NCBI GenBank assembly: GCA_026004675.1
Contig: BPJP01000004.1
Coordinates: 496,001-560,000, forward strand
Length of the DNA stretch: 64,000 bases
Source of the DNA: Gemmatales bacterium
GTDB lineage: Bacteria > Planctomycetota > Planctomycetia > Gemmatales > Gemmataceae
Reading direction: 5' to 3'
Shown here: positions 9,642 to 19,283 of the stretch, piece by piece
Layout: each line of letters opens with the position of its first letter
How positions within the stretch are numbered: the stretch's first letter is position 1
The notes under the pieces: generated by a model
Told to the model about the DNA's origin: nothing
The model's input: only the letters and a program-made list of their open reading frames with translations
Databases searched by the model: none
Program-made: the position numbers and the translations under genes

Positions 9642-12383
9642 CTAAACAGGGATGATAGCCTGCTGCAAGTCAATCATTTTAGCATCAGGCAGATGTGCGA
9701 ATCGATCCGGGTGGCAGGTGAGAATGAGGATTTGTAAAGGTCCAGCTGGCGGGTTCCAATCTTTGCCGCCCGCAGCAGCCCGGCGCAATATCTCGAGAAG
9801 ACGCTCGTGTTTGAGTGCATCGCTGTGCACCAGTGGATCATCGAGGATCGCGACGGCCGGCTCGTTCTGCGCGACAATCCCCCCCAACACCAGTCGCACG
9901 AGCAGATTGAGTTGTTCTTCCGTGCCGAACGATTCCTGCTGGAAGTCGACAAGCCTGCCCCCGCTGCCTTCGCGGACTACTGTCTGTGGCAAGAATTGAT
10001 CGTCGAAGTGGACTGCACGATAATCGTCAAGCCCCAATTCGTGCGCCCACTCGAGAACCCGCTCCGCGATGGGCGAAATTACCTGTTCCACCTGCTGTTC
10101 GCGGCATGTTTCAAACGTCGATTTCAAGAGGTTATGGGCGTCGGCTTCCAATTCCTCTTGCGCCAGATTCTCGTCGATGGCCTTTACTGCCGAGGCTGCT
10201 TCCGAGCGCTTGAGATGCAGTCCTTCGCATTTCTCCAGAATGCCGCGAAGACGATACAGTTGCTTGACTACGTCATCGTGTTCGTGTCTGATTTTTTCTT
10301 TTTCCTCTTTTGCCGACGCCAGGCGTGCATTGATTGCCTGCTCCTCCGGCGTCAGCTGCAAGGAATCCAGTTTGGCTTGTGCCTGGCGTCTGGCTTCCTC
10401 GGCGCGTTGTTTTTGCTCGAGCAATGTCGATTCGGGGCCGCAATCCGCCCAGGTCTTGCGCTGTTCCGCCAAGGCTGCTTCGGCGGACGCCCGCTTTTGA
10501 TTCGTTTCATTCAATTGTTTATTCAACGCCTCCAGGAGTTGCTTCACCGATTGAACTTCTTGCCTACAGGTTTCGAGCCTTCGTCTGACGTCTTGAATCT
10601 CGGTACGAATTGTGAGTTGTTCTTTTTCAACTTCTTCGATCGATAAGGGCGCCGAGGCCAGTTCTGGCTGCTGAGCCAAGAGCTTTTGTCGTTCGTCCGA
10701 TATTTCTGTCAGGGTTGTGTCAGCCGATCGGTTCGCACAGATGTCGCGGATTTCATGGTCAAGGCGGTTGATTTCCGCCTGGGAATGTCGCATTGTTTGA
10801 GTCAGCGCTTCGCGCTCTCGAACTCGATCGGCCAGTCGTTCGACGCAGTTTTCGTCATCTGGGTTTTCGCCCAGGTTCTTGATCTGTTGTGCAAATTCTG
10901 CGGTCGCATTGTCGAGCCGCCTGAGCAATTCATCGACTTGCATGTGGTCGCTTTGGCGGGCCAGCTCGATGTCTCCGAAGCCCGCGATGTGGATACGAAC
11001 CTGACGATGCAGGGTCCATTCTTCGGCCTTGCCTGGCACGAAGGCGACGTTTCGCGGTGGTTGGGTATCGAGGGCGACCGATGCTTCGGCCGCTTCGGTG
11101 GCGCGAATGATGAGTTTCCAGGCGGCCGCATCACGTTGAGCGCGGAGACGGACCAGTTCTTTGTGTCGCTGGCGCAATTCCTCAAGCACCGTCGATGAAA
11201 TCGCCGGCAGAGCGTCAAGTTTTCGCTCGAAATCGAGCCGTGCCTGTTCAAGCTTTTCTCGCTGCTCCAGCGCAGTTTGCAAACGTTTTTCCTTCTGGTT
11301 CAACTCAAGCAAGCGTCGTTTCGCCTCCAACCGTTGCCAGGCTTCATGCCGCTGGCTTTCTTCGTGGCAAAGCGCCTCCAACTCGGCTTGCTTTTGCTGA
11401 TCGACCTGCGCGTGTTGTGCATGCTCTTGATTCAGGCGGATGATGATGCCTTCCAGTTCCTTGACCCGTTGCTCGCTCTCCTGACAGGCCTTTCGGCAGG
11501 TTTCATAACGCTGGATCTGTTTCAAGGCGTCGGCCATGGCCTTTTCCGCCTCGGCCAACTCGCGCTGAGCGATCTCATAAGCCGACAGACGGTCCTGGAT
11601 GCGTTCGCGTTCCGCAGCCAAGGTATTTATCTTTGTTTCAGCTTGCTCCAGTTTGGCCGCCAGCTCTATTTCCCGGGAGCGGAACCGTTCCATGGCGCGG
11701 ATCGTTTCTTCTGCCCGGCGATACTCGGCTTCCATCTCCTCGAGTTTTTTTCTCCGCTCGGCAAGTTCTTTTTTCGCCAGAACGACCGGGGAGGTCCGAC
11801 GGTGGCCTTGTTGCCCGAACCACTTCTCCCAGCGCGCTTGCAACGCTTGTTGAAAAGCGAGGTCTCGCGGCGTCAGCATGGATCGGATAACCTGCACTAA
11901 TTTCTCCTGCAACGTGCCGTCGAAACCGGTTTTCGGCAGACGAAAGTTTCCCTGATCGAGCCACAACAGCTGCCCCAATCCCTCCATTGACTTGTTCGCT
12001 TCCAACAATTTGCGGGTTTCTTGGGCGGCGGTGCGCGGCGTGTCGGTCACGAGTTGCCAGCGGCCGTGTTGCCACTTTTCCAGGGATCCTTTTCCCCGGC
12101 CACCGGCCAGAACCTTGGTAATCCGATAGCGCTGACCTCGCGTCTCGAAGGCGACAGACAACCGGCTCGGCTCTCCGTTCTTGTTCCACGGTCGGGCGTT
12201 CATGACGTCCGCACTTTTGGTGGTCGGCTCGAAGTCGAACAAGCAACCACGCACAGCCTCCAACAGACTCGATTTGCCTGTGCGGTTGGGGCCGTACAAA
12301 ACGACAATGCCGTCGGGCAGATCGTTCAACTGCAGCTTGCCGATGCACCGCCAGTTTTCAATCTCAATCGATCTAATGAACAT
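9642..12383 (-). CDS. SbcC/Rad50/YhaN-like AAA ATPase with long coiled coil
   Basis: A 913-residue SMC-like ATPase. The N-terminal half-site has the Walker A motif GPNRTGKSS at residues 31-39. A long central region (about 190-700), rich in Glu, Gln, Arg and Ala heptads, is coiled coil. The C-terminal half-site carries Walker B and D-loop in VAILDDPLVHSD, then a switch His in LTCHPDRF. This split architecture is that of SbcC, Rad50 and YhaN, which tether or process DNA ends. The usual partner nuclease SbcD/Mre11 or YhaM is absent next to it; instead a four-helix membrane protein follows 10 bp downstream. The start may be the ATG at 12383 or the GTG just before it. Confidence 0.82.
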   Translation of the reverse strand: MFIRSIEIENWRCIGKLQLNDLPDGIVVLYGPNRTGKSSLLEAVRGCLFDFEPTTKSADVMNARPWNKNGEPSRLSVAFETRGQRYRITKVLAGGRGKGSLEKWQHGRWQLVTDTPRTAAQETRKLLEANKSMEGLGQLLWLDQGNFRLPKTGFDGTLQEKLVQVIRSMLTPRDLAFQQALQARWEKWFGQQGHRRTSPVVLAKKELAERRKKLEEMEAEYRRAEETIRAMERFRSREIELAAKLEQAETKINTLAAERERIQDRLSAYEIAQRELAEAEKAMADALKQIQRYETCRKACQESEQRVKELEGIIIRLNQEHAQHAQVDQQKQAELEALCHEESQRHEAWQRLEAKRRLLELNQKEKRLQTALEQREKLEQARLDFERKLDALPAISSTVLEELRQRHKELVRLRAQRDAAAWKLIIRATEAAEASVALDTQPPRNVAFVPGKAEEWTLHRQVRIHIAGFGDIELARQSDHMQVDELLRRLDNATAEFAQQIKNLGENPDDENCVERLADRVREREALTQTMRHSQAEINRLDHEIRDICANRSADTTLTEISDERQKLLAQQPELASAPLSIEEVEKEQLTIRTEIQDVRRRLETCRQEVQSVKQLLEALNKQLNETNQKRASAEAALAEQRKTWADCGPESTLLEQKQRAEEARRQAQAKLDSLQLTPEEQAINARLASAKEEKEKIRHEHDDVVKQLYRLRGILEKCEGLHLKRSEAASAVKAIDENLAQEELEADAHNLLKSTFETCREQQVEQVISPIAERVLEWAHELGLDDYRAVHFDDQFLPQTVVREGSGGRLVDFQQESFGTEEQLNLLVRLVLGGIVAQNEPAVAILDDPLVHSDALKHERLLEILRRAAAGGKDWNPPAGPLQILILTCHPDRFAHLPDAKMIDLQQAIIPV

Positions 12384-12542
12384 CACCGCCGACCGTTCGT
12401 GGCTTAAGTTGCTCTGTCTCTGATTTCTTTTACTATTCGATAATGCTCGTCATTATACCAGCAAGGCGGACCAGGTAACGAAGAACGAGCCGCGGGAAAT
12501 GCAAACGTGGCGAAAAGACCGATCATCTTCGTCGGCTGTTTT

Positions 12543-12932
12543 CTACTCGAAGAAAAATCCTTCTACTTTGCCGTCGCGCAGCGACAGTCGAATGAGCACG
12601 TCATCGCCGTCGTCTTTGAACGTCAACTTCCACAAATGGACGGCTAGCCCACGTTGTTTGAGTTGGCAGAGGTAAAAGGACCGGTAACCTTTCTTCAGGC
12701 GAGCCCCTAACGTCTCGTGGACGGACGCCATGACGTCCTTGGTGATGGCTTCCTTGAGGGGATCGATGGCGAATTGCACAAAGGCATCCCGGTCGTTGGC
12801 CATGGCGGCAGAGAGCATCTTTTCGAATATTTGCCTGGTTTTCACATCGGGATCAGCAGCCACCGTGCCTGCTGCCGGGAAAAACGACAAGAGCAAAGCG
12901 ACCACCAACGTTCTGGTCAGCGACTTCGGCAT
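12543..12932 (-). CDS. Small secreted protein, unknown function
   Basis: A 129-residue protein with a clear signal peptide (MPKSLTRT, hydrophobic core, cleavage expected near GTVAA-DP). The mature ~100 residues are mixed alpha/beta and end in a strand-rich part (FKDDGDDVLIRLSLRDGKV). The shape recalls small NTF2-like or DUF3887-like periplasmic domains, but I cannot assign one. GAGGAGGAG immediately precedes the ATG. It lies between the ATPase and the ABC ATPase genes on the same strand, with 156 and 96 bp gaps. Confidence 0.6.
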   Translation of the reverse strand: MPKSLTRTLVVALLLSFFPAAGTVAADPDVKTRQIFEKMLSAAMANDRDAFVQFAIDPLKEAITKDVMASVHETLGARLKKGYRSFYLCQLKQRGLAVHLWKLTFKDDGDDVLIRLSLRDGKVEGFFFE

Positions 12933-13028
12933 GATCTCCTCCTCGACACAGACGAAGTTGTCGACGTTGCATGCAGAAACCGGGGCTTATCCACGATAAC
13001 AACAAGCGGCTCGGCGAATTGTTGGCAG

Positions 13029-13742
13029 CTATCCCTTGTGCTGTTCGGAGGCCAACCTTTCCTTTGCTTCGACGAGTTGCCCCTTGTCCAAGTGTACCAG
13101 GCGCTCGGTTCGCTGAGCCGCCCGTGGGTCGTGAGTGACCAGTATGATCGTTTTTTTCAAGGTACGGTGCAACTCTTGAAGCAGATCGAGAATTTCGTCG
13201 GCGGAGCGGGCATCCAAGTCGCCAGTCGGCTCGTCGGCGACCAAGAGGGCCGGATCGGTGACAATGGCCCGAGCGATCCCCACTCGCTGTTGCTGACCGC
13301 CGGATAATTGCCCCGGACGATGTTTCATCCGGTCGCCAAGCTGGACCAATTCCAACGCGGTTTCGACTTGTCGGCGGCGCTGCTGGCTAGTCAAAGGCAA
13401 TAGCAACAGAGGAAGTTCCACGTTTTCGTAGGCGTTGAGCACCGGCAGCAGGTGATAGAACTGGAAGATAAAGCCGATATGCCGTGTTCGCCAGCGGGTA
13501 AGCTCGGCTTCGGTCATTGCCGATACGCATTGGCCGGCGACCCACACTTCCCCTGAAGTTGGCACGTCCAGACCGGCAATCAGGTTCAGCAAAGTGGTTT
13601 TGCCGGAGCCGCTTGGTCCCATCAACCCGACGAACTCGCCCTCTTCAACGATCAGGTCAAGGTTCTTGAGGACAGTGATTTCCTCGCTGCCCCGGCGATA
13701 GGTTTTACTGACGTTCTTCACCTCGACGATGGCATCGGGCAT
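13029..13742 (-). CDS. ABC transporter ATP-binding protein, LolD/MacB type
   Basis: A 237-residue cytoplasmic ATPase with Walker A GPSGSGKTT, signature LSGGQQQRVGIARA, Walker B LLVADEPTGDLD and the switch His in ILVTHDPRA. The sequence class is the MacB/LolD/FtsE group, which powers extraction of lipoproteins or export of substrates through a periplasmic MacB-type permease. No permease gene adjoins it, so the partner must be encoded elsewhere. The upstream 355-bp gap (13743-14097) separates it from a divergent gene and shows no motif I can support. Confidence 0.93.
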   Translation of the reverse strand: MPDAIVEVKNVSKTYRRGSEEITVLKNLDLIVEEGEFVGLMGPSGSGKTTLLNLIAGLDVPTSGEVWVAGQCVSAMTEAELTRWRTRHIGFIFQFYHLLPVLNAYENVELPLLLLPLTSQQRRRQVETALELVQLGDRMKHRPGQLSGGQQQRVGIARAIVTDPALLVADEPTGDLDARSADEILDLLQELHRTLKKTIILVTHDPRAAQRTERLVHLDKGQLVEAKERLASEQHKG

Positions 13743-14097
13743 GGGCTGTCCTTGTTTGCACCTGGCACGTGTTCCTTTCGGTTAGTGTATCGCGAATCCG
13801 GGCAGGATAAAAGAAAGTCGGCCGCCCAAGGGGGTACGACAATGTCCCTCCGCTTCGGCGAACGCGCGCTTCTAAATCCCAGTTCGCCAGCGGCGAAATA
13901 CTAGCAACGCGTGCCAGTCCCGTCGCCCTAGGAGAGATGATTTTCGGAACCGTCCAGCCAGTGCGCCCTGGTGGAACGTCCGAACGTCCGTGCGACTGTT
14001 GGTTTTTACTTGCAGCTGTCAATTGGTCGGCGAACAATGAGGGAGCCGATCTTCGCTTTCAATTTCGATCCAATTCATCCTGGTTTGGAGAACACCC
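13743..14097. other. Divergent intergenic region without recognised elements
   Basis: Between the divergent ABC ATPase and DUF1559-type genes. Only the GGAG Shine-Dalgarno 7 bp before 14098 stands out. No tRNA, hairpin or convincing promoter pair was seen. Confidence 0.5.
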
Positions 14098-16318
14098 ATG
14101 ACACAGCAACCAATGGCAAATGCCGTCTCGCGGCTGAGCATGTGCGTTCTGCTGCTGATGGTCGGCTCGGTTGAGGCCGCTGAGTTGCCAAGCGACCTCG
14201 ACGCCGTACCGCGTAACGCAGCCATGTTTGTTCACGTCCGAGCAGCGGATATCTGGAATCACGAATTGCTGCAAGACACAAGGTATCTTCTCTCGCAAGC
14301 GGGACCGCAAGCGATTAAGAGGTTCCGCGACATGTTCGCTCCCGATGTCGCAACCATCGATCGTGTGACTTTGGTGTGGCAGAGCATCGATGCGATGGGT
14401 GGTTGGTTTCCGAACGGCGACCCGACGCAGGAATCAGCGGTGACCATCATCCACACAAAAAGGCCTTACGATTTTTCGCGCGTGACGTCGAAAGTCGGGT
14501 TACGCGACAAGTTCCACCGGCGAAAACATTACTTTTTCAACGAAGAATCGTGGAGCGGCATGGTGCTTCTAGATCGCCAGACGATCGCGATCGGCTCGGA
14601 AGAAGCCATTTTTCGTTTTCTGGATGCAAGAGAGACGGCTGATTCGCAGGGACCGCTTCAATTCGCGCTGGAGCTGGCGGCGGGGAAAGCGCACCTGACC
14701 TTCGGCTTCAATCCGAAAGTGCTGTCCGATGCCGGGTTGTTGAAGGTCGTACCTCCGTCTCTGCAAGGCATGTTCATGGCAAAGTGGTGGGCTGGGTCGT
14801 TGTCGCTTGGTAAGCCGCTCGAAGCCCGCATTAGCTTCTCTTACCACCAGGCAAAAGATGCCGAAACCGGTGAGAAGGCGGTAAGGGCCGCCCTGGAATT
14901 GGTCCGGACCCAGTTGCTTAGCGACATTCAAAATATGGAACGTCTAATTGGTCGCGACAAAGAAAAGGTCACGTTTTCTGATCTGCCTGAAAGGTTCGCG
15001 ATCCTGTTGGGATTGGGGTTCTTTCGTGAACTCGACCGCCTCTTGAAAACGGCGCCGATCCAGCGAACGGGGGGAAACGGTCGCCATCCACTTGCAATAC
15101 GACCGTTTGTCGAGCCAGTTTTCCACGGCGATTCTATCAGTCGGGCTGCTTGGTTTCGGTGTATCGGTCAACTCCACTTTTCGGGCAGTCGGTGCAGCGA
15201 ATCCTCTCGGAGAGGATCCCCGTCAACTGCATTTGAGTAAGATCGCCAGAGCGATGGAAGCCTATCGGCGCGACAAAGGGACGTATCCGCCGCCAGCGAT
15301 TTACGACAGGGAGGGGAGGCCGATGCTAAGTTGGCGGGTGGCGTTGCTACCCTATCTTGGTGAAAAGGCTCTCTACGCCCAATTTCGGCTGGACGAGCCT
15401 TGGGACAGCGAACACAACAAGCAACTCCTCAAAAGAATGCCCCAGTGCTACCGGGCGCCCGATTCCCACGATTGGCGGGCCCCATGGAAAACACGGGACG
15501 TCGTGTTCACCGGCAAGCATACGATCTTTGAAGGGCCGCAAGGAATCAAAGGAGATGACGTCAACCCCAGGACAATCCTGCTTGCCCTTGTGCCGGTCGA
15601 GTCGGCGGTCGCTTGGACGAAACCCGATGGCGATCCCTTGATCGAAGCGGGCAAGCCGGTTCCTGATCTTTCCGGCAACGACTTTGTCCGCACGAACTAT
15701 TTCGTGCTATTGGTCGACGGGACATTCAAGGCGATTGAACCGGGAATGGACGACAAGAAGTTGCGGTCGATGATTTTTCGGAAGAAGGTGGTGGAAAAGC
15801 CCGAACCGCCGCCGAGTTATCCCGAAGCTGCGTGGCGTGATTTTATTTTTGTCGACGATCGAGGCAGCCGGCGGGCGTTTGCGGGGATTCGTCATCTGGC
15901 GAGCCAGCCCGAAATCGCTTTGCCATTCTTGCGGAAACATTTGGCGCCTGCCAAAGGTCCCGATCCGGCCAGAGTGCAACAGCTGATCAACGACCTGGAC
16001 AGCTCCGATTTCAAGGAGAGGGAACTTGCGACGCAGACTTTGGCCCGAATCGGCTTTCTGGCGTTGCCTTCGCTCAAGAAAAAACTTGCGGAAAAATCGC
16101 TCCCGTTGGAAATGCACAAGAGGTTGAGACGTTTGGCCGACCAGATTCAGAGCCAACCAGTGTCCTCACACGAGCTGCGCGAGGTACGGGCCATCCGGGT
16201 ATTGCAGCTGATCGGCAACCAGGAAGCGAAGACGCTTTTGCAACAATTGGCCCGCGGAGCCGACGGCGCTTTGATCACCGAACATGCCCGCCGGGCTTTG
16301 TCGTTTTTGGACAACTAA
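14098..16318 (+). pseudogene. Secreted DUF1559-type protein with HEAT-like tail, split by a one-base frameshift
   Basis: Two adjacent frames form one protein of about 739 residues. The first part (from 14098) has a signal peptide ending near SVEAAELP and a periplasmic domain starting DAVPRNAAMFVHVRA. The second begins around 15075 with a hydrophobic stretch (FSTAILSVGLLGFG) and carries the planctomycete DUF1559-like region (RVALLPYLGEKALY and a late VLLVDGTFKAIEPG). The last ~110 residues are HEAT-like (FKERELATQTLARIG, then EVRAIRVLQLIGNQEAKTLL), a tail found on many planctomycete secreted proteins. Frame 1 passes to frame 2 at the G6 run 15069-15074; removing one G gives the smooth join QRTGETVAIHLQYDR. 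Both halves look intact, so a sequencing error is likelier than decay. Role unknown; probably an envelope surface protein. Confidence 0.75.
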
Positions 16319-16343
16319 TTCCAAGCGAAGCGGGACGACTTGC

Positions 16344-16381
16344 AACGCCGGTTGCCGTTTGCAGGAACCGGCGTTTTCTTT
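16344..16381 (+). terminator. Intrinsic terminator after the DUF1559-type gene
   Basis: A perfect 10-bp stem, AACGCCGGTT (16344-16353) and AACCGGCGTT (16366-16375), encloses a 12-nt loop and runs into TTTTCTTTT. It lies 26 bp after the stop at 16318 and before the convergent PilZ gene. Confidence 0.85.
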
Positions 16382-16396
16382 TCGATGGTGACCGCT

Positions 16397-16876
16397 TCAT
16401 CCGGTTCGTTTGAACTTCACGACTGGGGCCGGATCGACGAATTCGCAACCCACTTCCCAACGGGGACCCGACGGGGCACATCGGCGGACGATGACTTCGG
16501 TCCACCGATCGTCGCTGAAGCCAGCCAGGCGGATGCGAATGGTGTTGCCGACAATGACAGGATGGTCCGTCATGACGCGCAGTCCGGTGCGGGAACGGTC
16601 GGCGATCCAGCCGGGAAAAACGCGGCCGCTATCGCGATCGGCGATGACGACTTCGACATAATTCTCGCGGATGCGGACCGACCGGCGCCTGCCTTTGTCG
16701 AGGCCGCCAAAGAGTTTGTTCGCTTCTTCCACTTGTGGGTGAGCGGAGACCAAGGTCCTGTCACGCCAAAGGGCATGACCAAGCAGGTAAACGACGAAGC
16801 CGAAGACGACGCCGGCGGCACCGGCGACTTGCCAGCTCCAATCGATCCAGAGAGCCGACAACAGGTTCTCGCTCAT
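16397..16876 (-). CDS. Membrane-anchored PilZ-domain protein
   Basis: A 159-residue protein. One transmembrane helix lies at about residues 15-37. The rest is a PilZ domain with both c-di-GMP contacts: the RxxxR motif in RRRSVR (near residue 63) and the D-x-S-x-x-G motif in IADRSRTGLRV (near 93). PilZ proteins change conformation on binding c-di-GMP and regulate motility, secretion or polysaccharide synthesis. No diguanylate cyclase or other c-di-GMP gene is adjacent. The gene is convergent with the DUF1559-type gene and divergent from the methyltransferase gene. Confidence 0.85.
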   Translation of the reverse strand: MSENLLSALWIDWSWQVAGAAGVVFGFVVYLLGHALWRDRTLVSAHPQVEEANKLFGGLDKGRRRSVRIRENYVEVVIADRDSGRVFPGWIADRSRTGLRVMTDHPVIVGNTIRIRLAGFSDDRWTEVIVRRCAPSGPRWEVGCEFVDPAPVVKFKRTG

Positions 16877-17096
16877 ATTTTTCTTCCGGCAATCGTATGT
16901 GGTGAAGGTTTCGGCGGGCCTTTTACCCGTTCGCGAGAAAATTGCCAGTCAAATTTTGTCGGTGGCTATCGCATGCTTTGCATTTTGGCTGCTTGCCCCA
17001 GTTTGGCCTGACGAAAACCAATCCGCCTCGACCTGATCCAGGCAACCACGGTATAAGTGGGCGAGTGTTTGGTACCAGCAGTTGGGACAAAAGGAT

Positions 17097-18026
17097 ATGG
17101 GCTTTGCGCCTGTGGAAATCGGCAGTCGATTCGCTTCGGAACTGGGTGTGGAATGGGAAGAGACCGTCTGCCTGCTCTGTGGTTGCGCGCGCTGGACGCA
17201 CGTAGTGGAAGCACCGGATCGGGCGGAAGGAGGCAGTGGCTTGTGGTTCGCCGTCGTCCGTTGCGTCGACTGCGGGCTATGCTTCACGAACCCCAGACCA
17301 AGCAGACAAACCATTAGCCGCTTTTACCCGTCGCACTACCAGCCGCACCGCCTGAAATCGAAACGTGGCGGAGTACGGCTGGGAAGTTCGCGCTCCCCGC
17401 GCAAGTGGCTCAAATGGCATGGGCAGGGGAGGTTGCTTGATTTCGGCTGCGGCGGCGGTTCCTTTGTCGAACGCATGGCTCGTCAAGGCTGGCAGGTGAC
17501 CGGCATCGACATGTCGGAAAACGCCGTCCGGCGCGTCCGCGATGAATTGGGGTTGCCTGCCCTGGTTGGAACATTGCCCCATCCCGAATTGTCGCCGGAA
17601 AGTTTCGACGTCGTCACGATGTGGCAATCTCTCGAACACGTTCATGACCCGTTGGGCGTATTGCGTCAGGCCCGCCGGTTGCTCGTGCCGGGCGGAAAAC
17701 TGATCGTGGCTGTGCCGAATATCCTCAGCCTGCCGTTTCGCTGGTTCGGGCCGGCCTGGTACGGCCTGGACTTGCCCAGGCACCTGACACACTTCGACCC
17801 GCAAACGCTGTCGGGCATGTTGCAACGCGCAGAGTTCGATATCCAATCCATCAAGATGATCCGCCACAGCGGTTGGCTCCGGTCATCAGCGCGTTTGGCG
17901 GCGGCATCCCGTCAAGGTCCGCGCTGGCGCTGGTGGCTGCGCAACAAACCCTTCTCCAGGTTGGCCAGCTGGTACAGTTATCTCTGCCAAATGGGCGATT
18001 GCATTCTTGCCGAGGCGGTCAAGTAA
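17097..18026 (+). CDS. SAM-dependent methyltransferase with N-terminal zinc ribbon
   Basis: A ~309-residue class I methyltransferase. The N-terminal ~60 residues hold two CxxC pairs (CLLCG and CVDCGLC) that should bind one zinc; this ribbon plus the motif FTNPRPS is typical of the group acting on lipids, glycans or quinone-like compounds. Motif I is LLDFGCGGGSFVE and the acidic motif II is VTGIDMSE. A later LPRHLTHFDPQTL matches the Methyltransf_11/23 C-terminal pattern. The substrate is unknown. An ATG at 17097 is taken as start; an upstream in-frame TTG at 17082 is possible. A terminator follows at 18060. Confidence 0.82.
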   Translation: MGFAPVEIGSRFASELGVEWEETVCLLCGCARWTHVVEAPDRAEGGSGLWFAVVRCVDCGLCFTNPRPSRQTISRFYPSHYQPHRLKSKRGGVRLGSSRSPRKWLKWHGQGRLLDFGCGGGSFVERMARQGWQVTGIDMSENAVRRVRDELGLPALVGTLPHPELSPESFDVVTMWQSLEHVHDPLGVLRQARRLLVPGGKLIVAVPNILSLPFRWFGPAWYGLDLPRHLTHFDPQTLSGMLQRAEFDIQSIKMIRHSGWLRSSARLAAASRQGPRWRWWLRNKPFSRLASWYSYLCQMGDCILAEAVK

Positions 18027-18059
18027 GCTGACGCCAACTCCTTTCCGCCCGCTTTTCCA

Positions 18060-18087
18060 AGCGTCAGTGCGCGGGCAGGCGCTTTTT
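18060..18087 (+). terminator. Candidate intrinsic terminator after the methyltransferase gene
   Basis: Stem AGCGTC (18060-18065) and GGCGCT (18078-18083) with one G-U pair and a 12-nt loop, ending in a run of five T. Short stem, so moderate support. Confidence 0.5.
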
Positions 18088-18230
18088 CTATCGGACGAAT
18101 TGCTTGTTTTTTCGCGCGCGGGTGCGGAGGCATTCGTCCGCCGCTACTTCCCTCGCAAGAGTCGGTCACGGGTTGCTTGTCGGTTCACACGCGAACAAAA
18201 AAATCGCCGATGGATCAACGAAACCGTACC

Positions 18231-18236
18231 TATAAT
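18231..18236 (+). promoter_or_regulatory. Candidate -10 box for nadA-cobB
   Basis: Perfect TATAAT 78 bp before the nadA ATG. The sequence at the -35 position (CGATGG) is not consensus. No other feature was seen in the 288-bp gap apart from the terminator at 18060. Confidence 0.4.
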
Positions 18237-18314
18237 GAAAGTGCAGACGCAAGGCCGTCTCTAAAACGCTGGATGTGGGTTCATCCTCCGCCACACAAAA
18301 AACAAGGAGCCAAC

Positions 18315-19241
18315 ATGCCGGACATCATCGATGATATCACTTCTCTGAAGAAACAAAAAAACGCCACTATCCTTGCTCATTATTACCAGGACAGTGAAAT
18401 CCAGGAACTGGCCGACTTTACAGGCGACAGCTTGAAGCTCGCGCGGGCGGCGACGCGGGTCGATACCGATGTCATCGTCTTTTGCGGCGTCCATTTCATG
18501 GCGGAGACAGCCAAGATGCTCAACCCGGAAAAGCGCGTCCTGCTCCCCGACTTGCAGGCAGGTTGCAGTCTGGCCGAAAGCTGCACCGCCTCCGAACTGG
18601 CCCGTTACCAGCAGATGCTTCGTGAAAAAGGACACCGTTTCCAAACCGTAACCTATATTAACAGCTCGGCGGCAGTCAAAGCCCTTTCCGATTGGGTCGT
18701 GACCTCAGGCAACGCGGAAGAAGTTGTTCGCCGTATTCCCCCGGAGGAAGAAATCCTTTTCGTGCCGGACCGCCATTTAGGGGGTTACCTGGAAGACGTC
18801 ACTGGCAGGAAAATGATCCTCTGGGACGGTGCCTGCATGGTTCATGAAATTTTCAGCGTCCGCGACTTGCTCGACATGAAACGCAAGCATCCGCAAGCCC
18901 GGACGATCGCCCATCCTGAATGCCCGGCCAACATACGCGAACACAGCGACTTCATCGGCGGTACCGAAGGAATGTTGCGCTTCGTTGGCGGTTTCTCCGC
19001 TCCGGCCGAATTCATTGTCGCCACCGAAGTGAATATGCTCTGGCAGCTCAAGAGCCGTTACCCGCAGCACAGCTATCATCCCGTTCCGGGTATTACATGT
19101 GCTTGTAACAAATGTCCGCATATGGCCCGCAATACGCTCGAAAAGCTGCGTGATTGCCTGCTTTACGAACGACCGGAGATCACCTGGCAGCCTGAATTCG
19201 AACGTGCGCGTGTCGTTTTGCAAAGAAGCCTTTTGAACTGA
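18315..19241 (+). CDS. nadA: Quinolinate synthase
   Basis: Condenses iminoaspartate with dihydroxyacetone phosphate to quinolinate in de novo NAD synthesis, using one [4Fe-4S] cluster. The 308 residues match the short form of the family. The start of the catalytic fold is [16 protein letters not shown], and [10 protein letters not shown] and [17 protein letters not shown] follow; the cluster cysteines are the one in QAGCSLA and those of HPECP and CACNKCPHM. The ATG at 18315 follows AAGGAG by 6 bp; the upstream open frame shows no conservation. The partner L-aspartate oxidase gene (nadB) is not nearby. cobB follows after 42 bp on the same strand. Confidence 0.96.
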   Translation: MPDIIDDITSLKKQKNATILAHYYQDSEIQELADFTGDSLKLARAATRVDTDVIVFCGVHFMAETAKMLNPEKRVLLPDLQAGCSLAESCTASELARYQQMLREKGHRFQTVTYINSSAAVKALSDWVVTSGNAEEVVRRIPPEEEILFVPDRHLGGYLEDVTGRKMILWDGACMVHEIFSVRDLLDMKRKHPQARTIAHPECPANIREHSDFIGGTEGMLRFVGGFSAPAEFIVATEVNMLWQLKSRYPQHSYHPVPGITCACNKCPHMARNTLEKLRDCLLYERPEITWQPEFERARVVLQRSLLN

Positions 19242-19283
19242 AACCCAGCTCGGATTTTCAAGCCTCTGGGCCACGGAATTTTT

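Noticed and set aside
15069..15080. G GGG GGA AAC as a programmed -1 frameshift heptamer
   Set aside because: A -1 shift leads to the wrong frame; the downstream protein needs +1 (or one G fewer), so programmed -1 slippage does not explain it.
19242..19283. Cobalamin riboswitch before cobB
   Set aside because: The gap is only 42 bp, far too short for a ~200-nt aptamer, and nadA is directly upstream.
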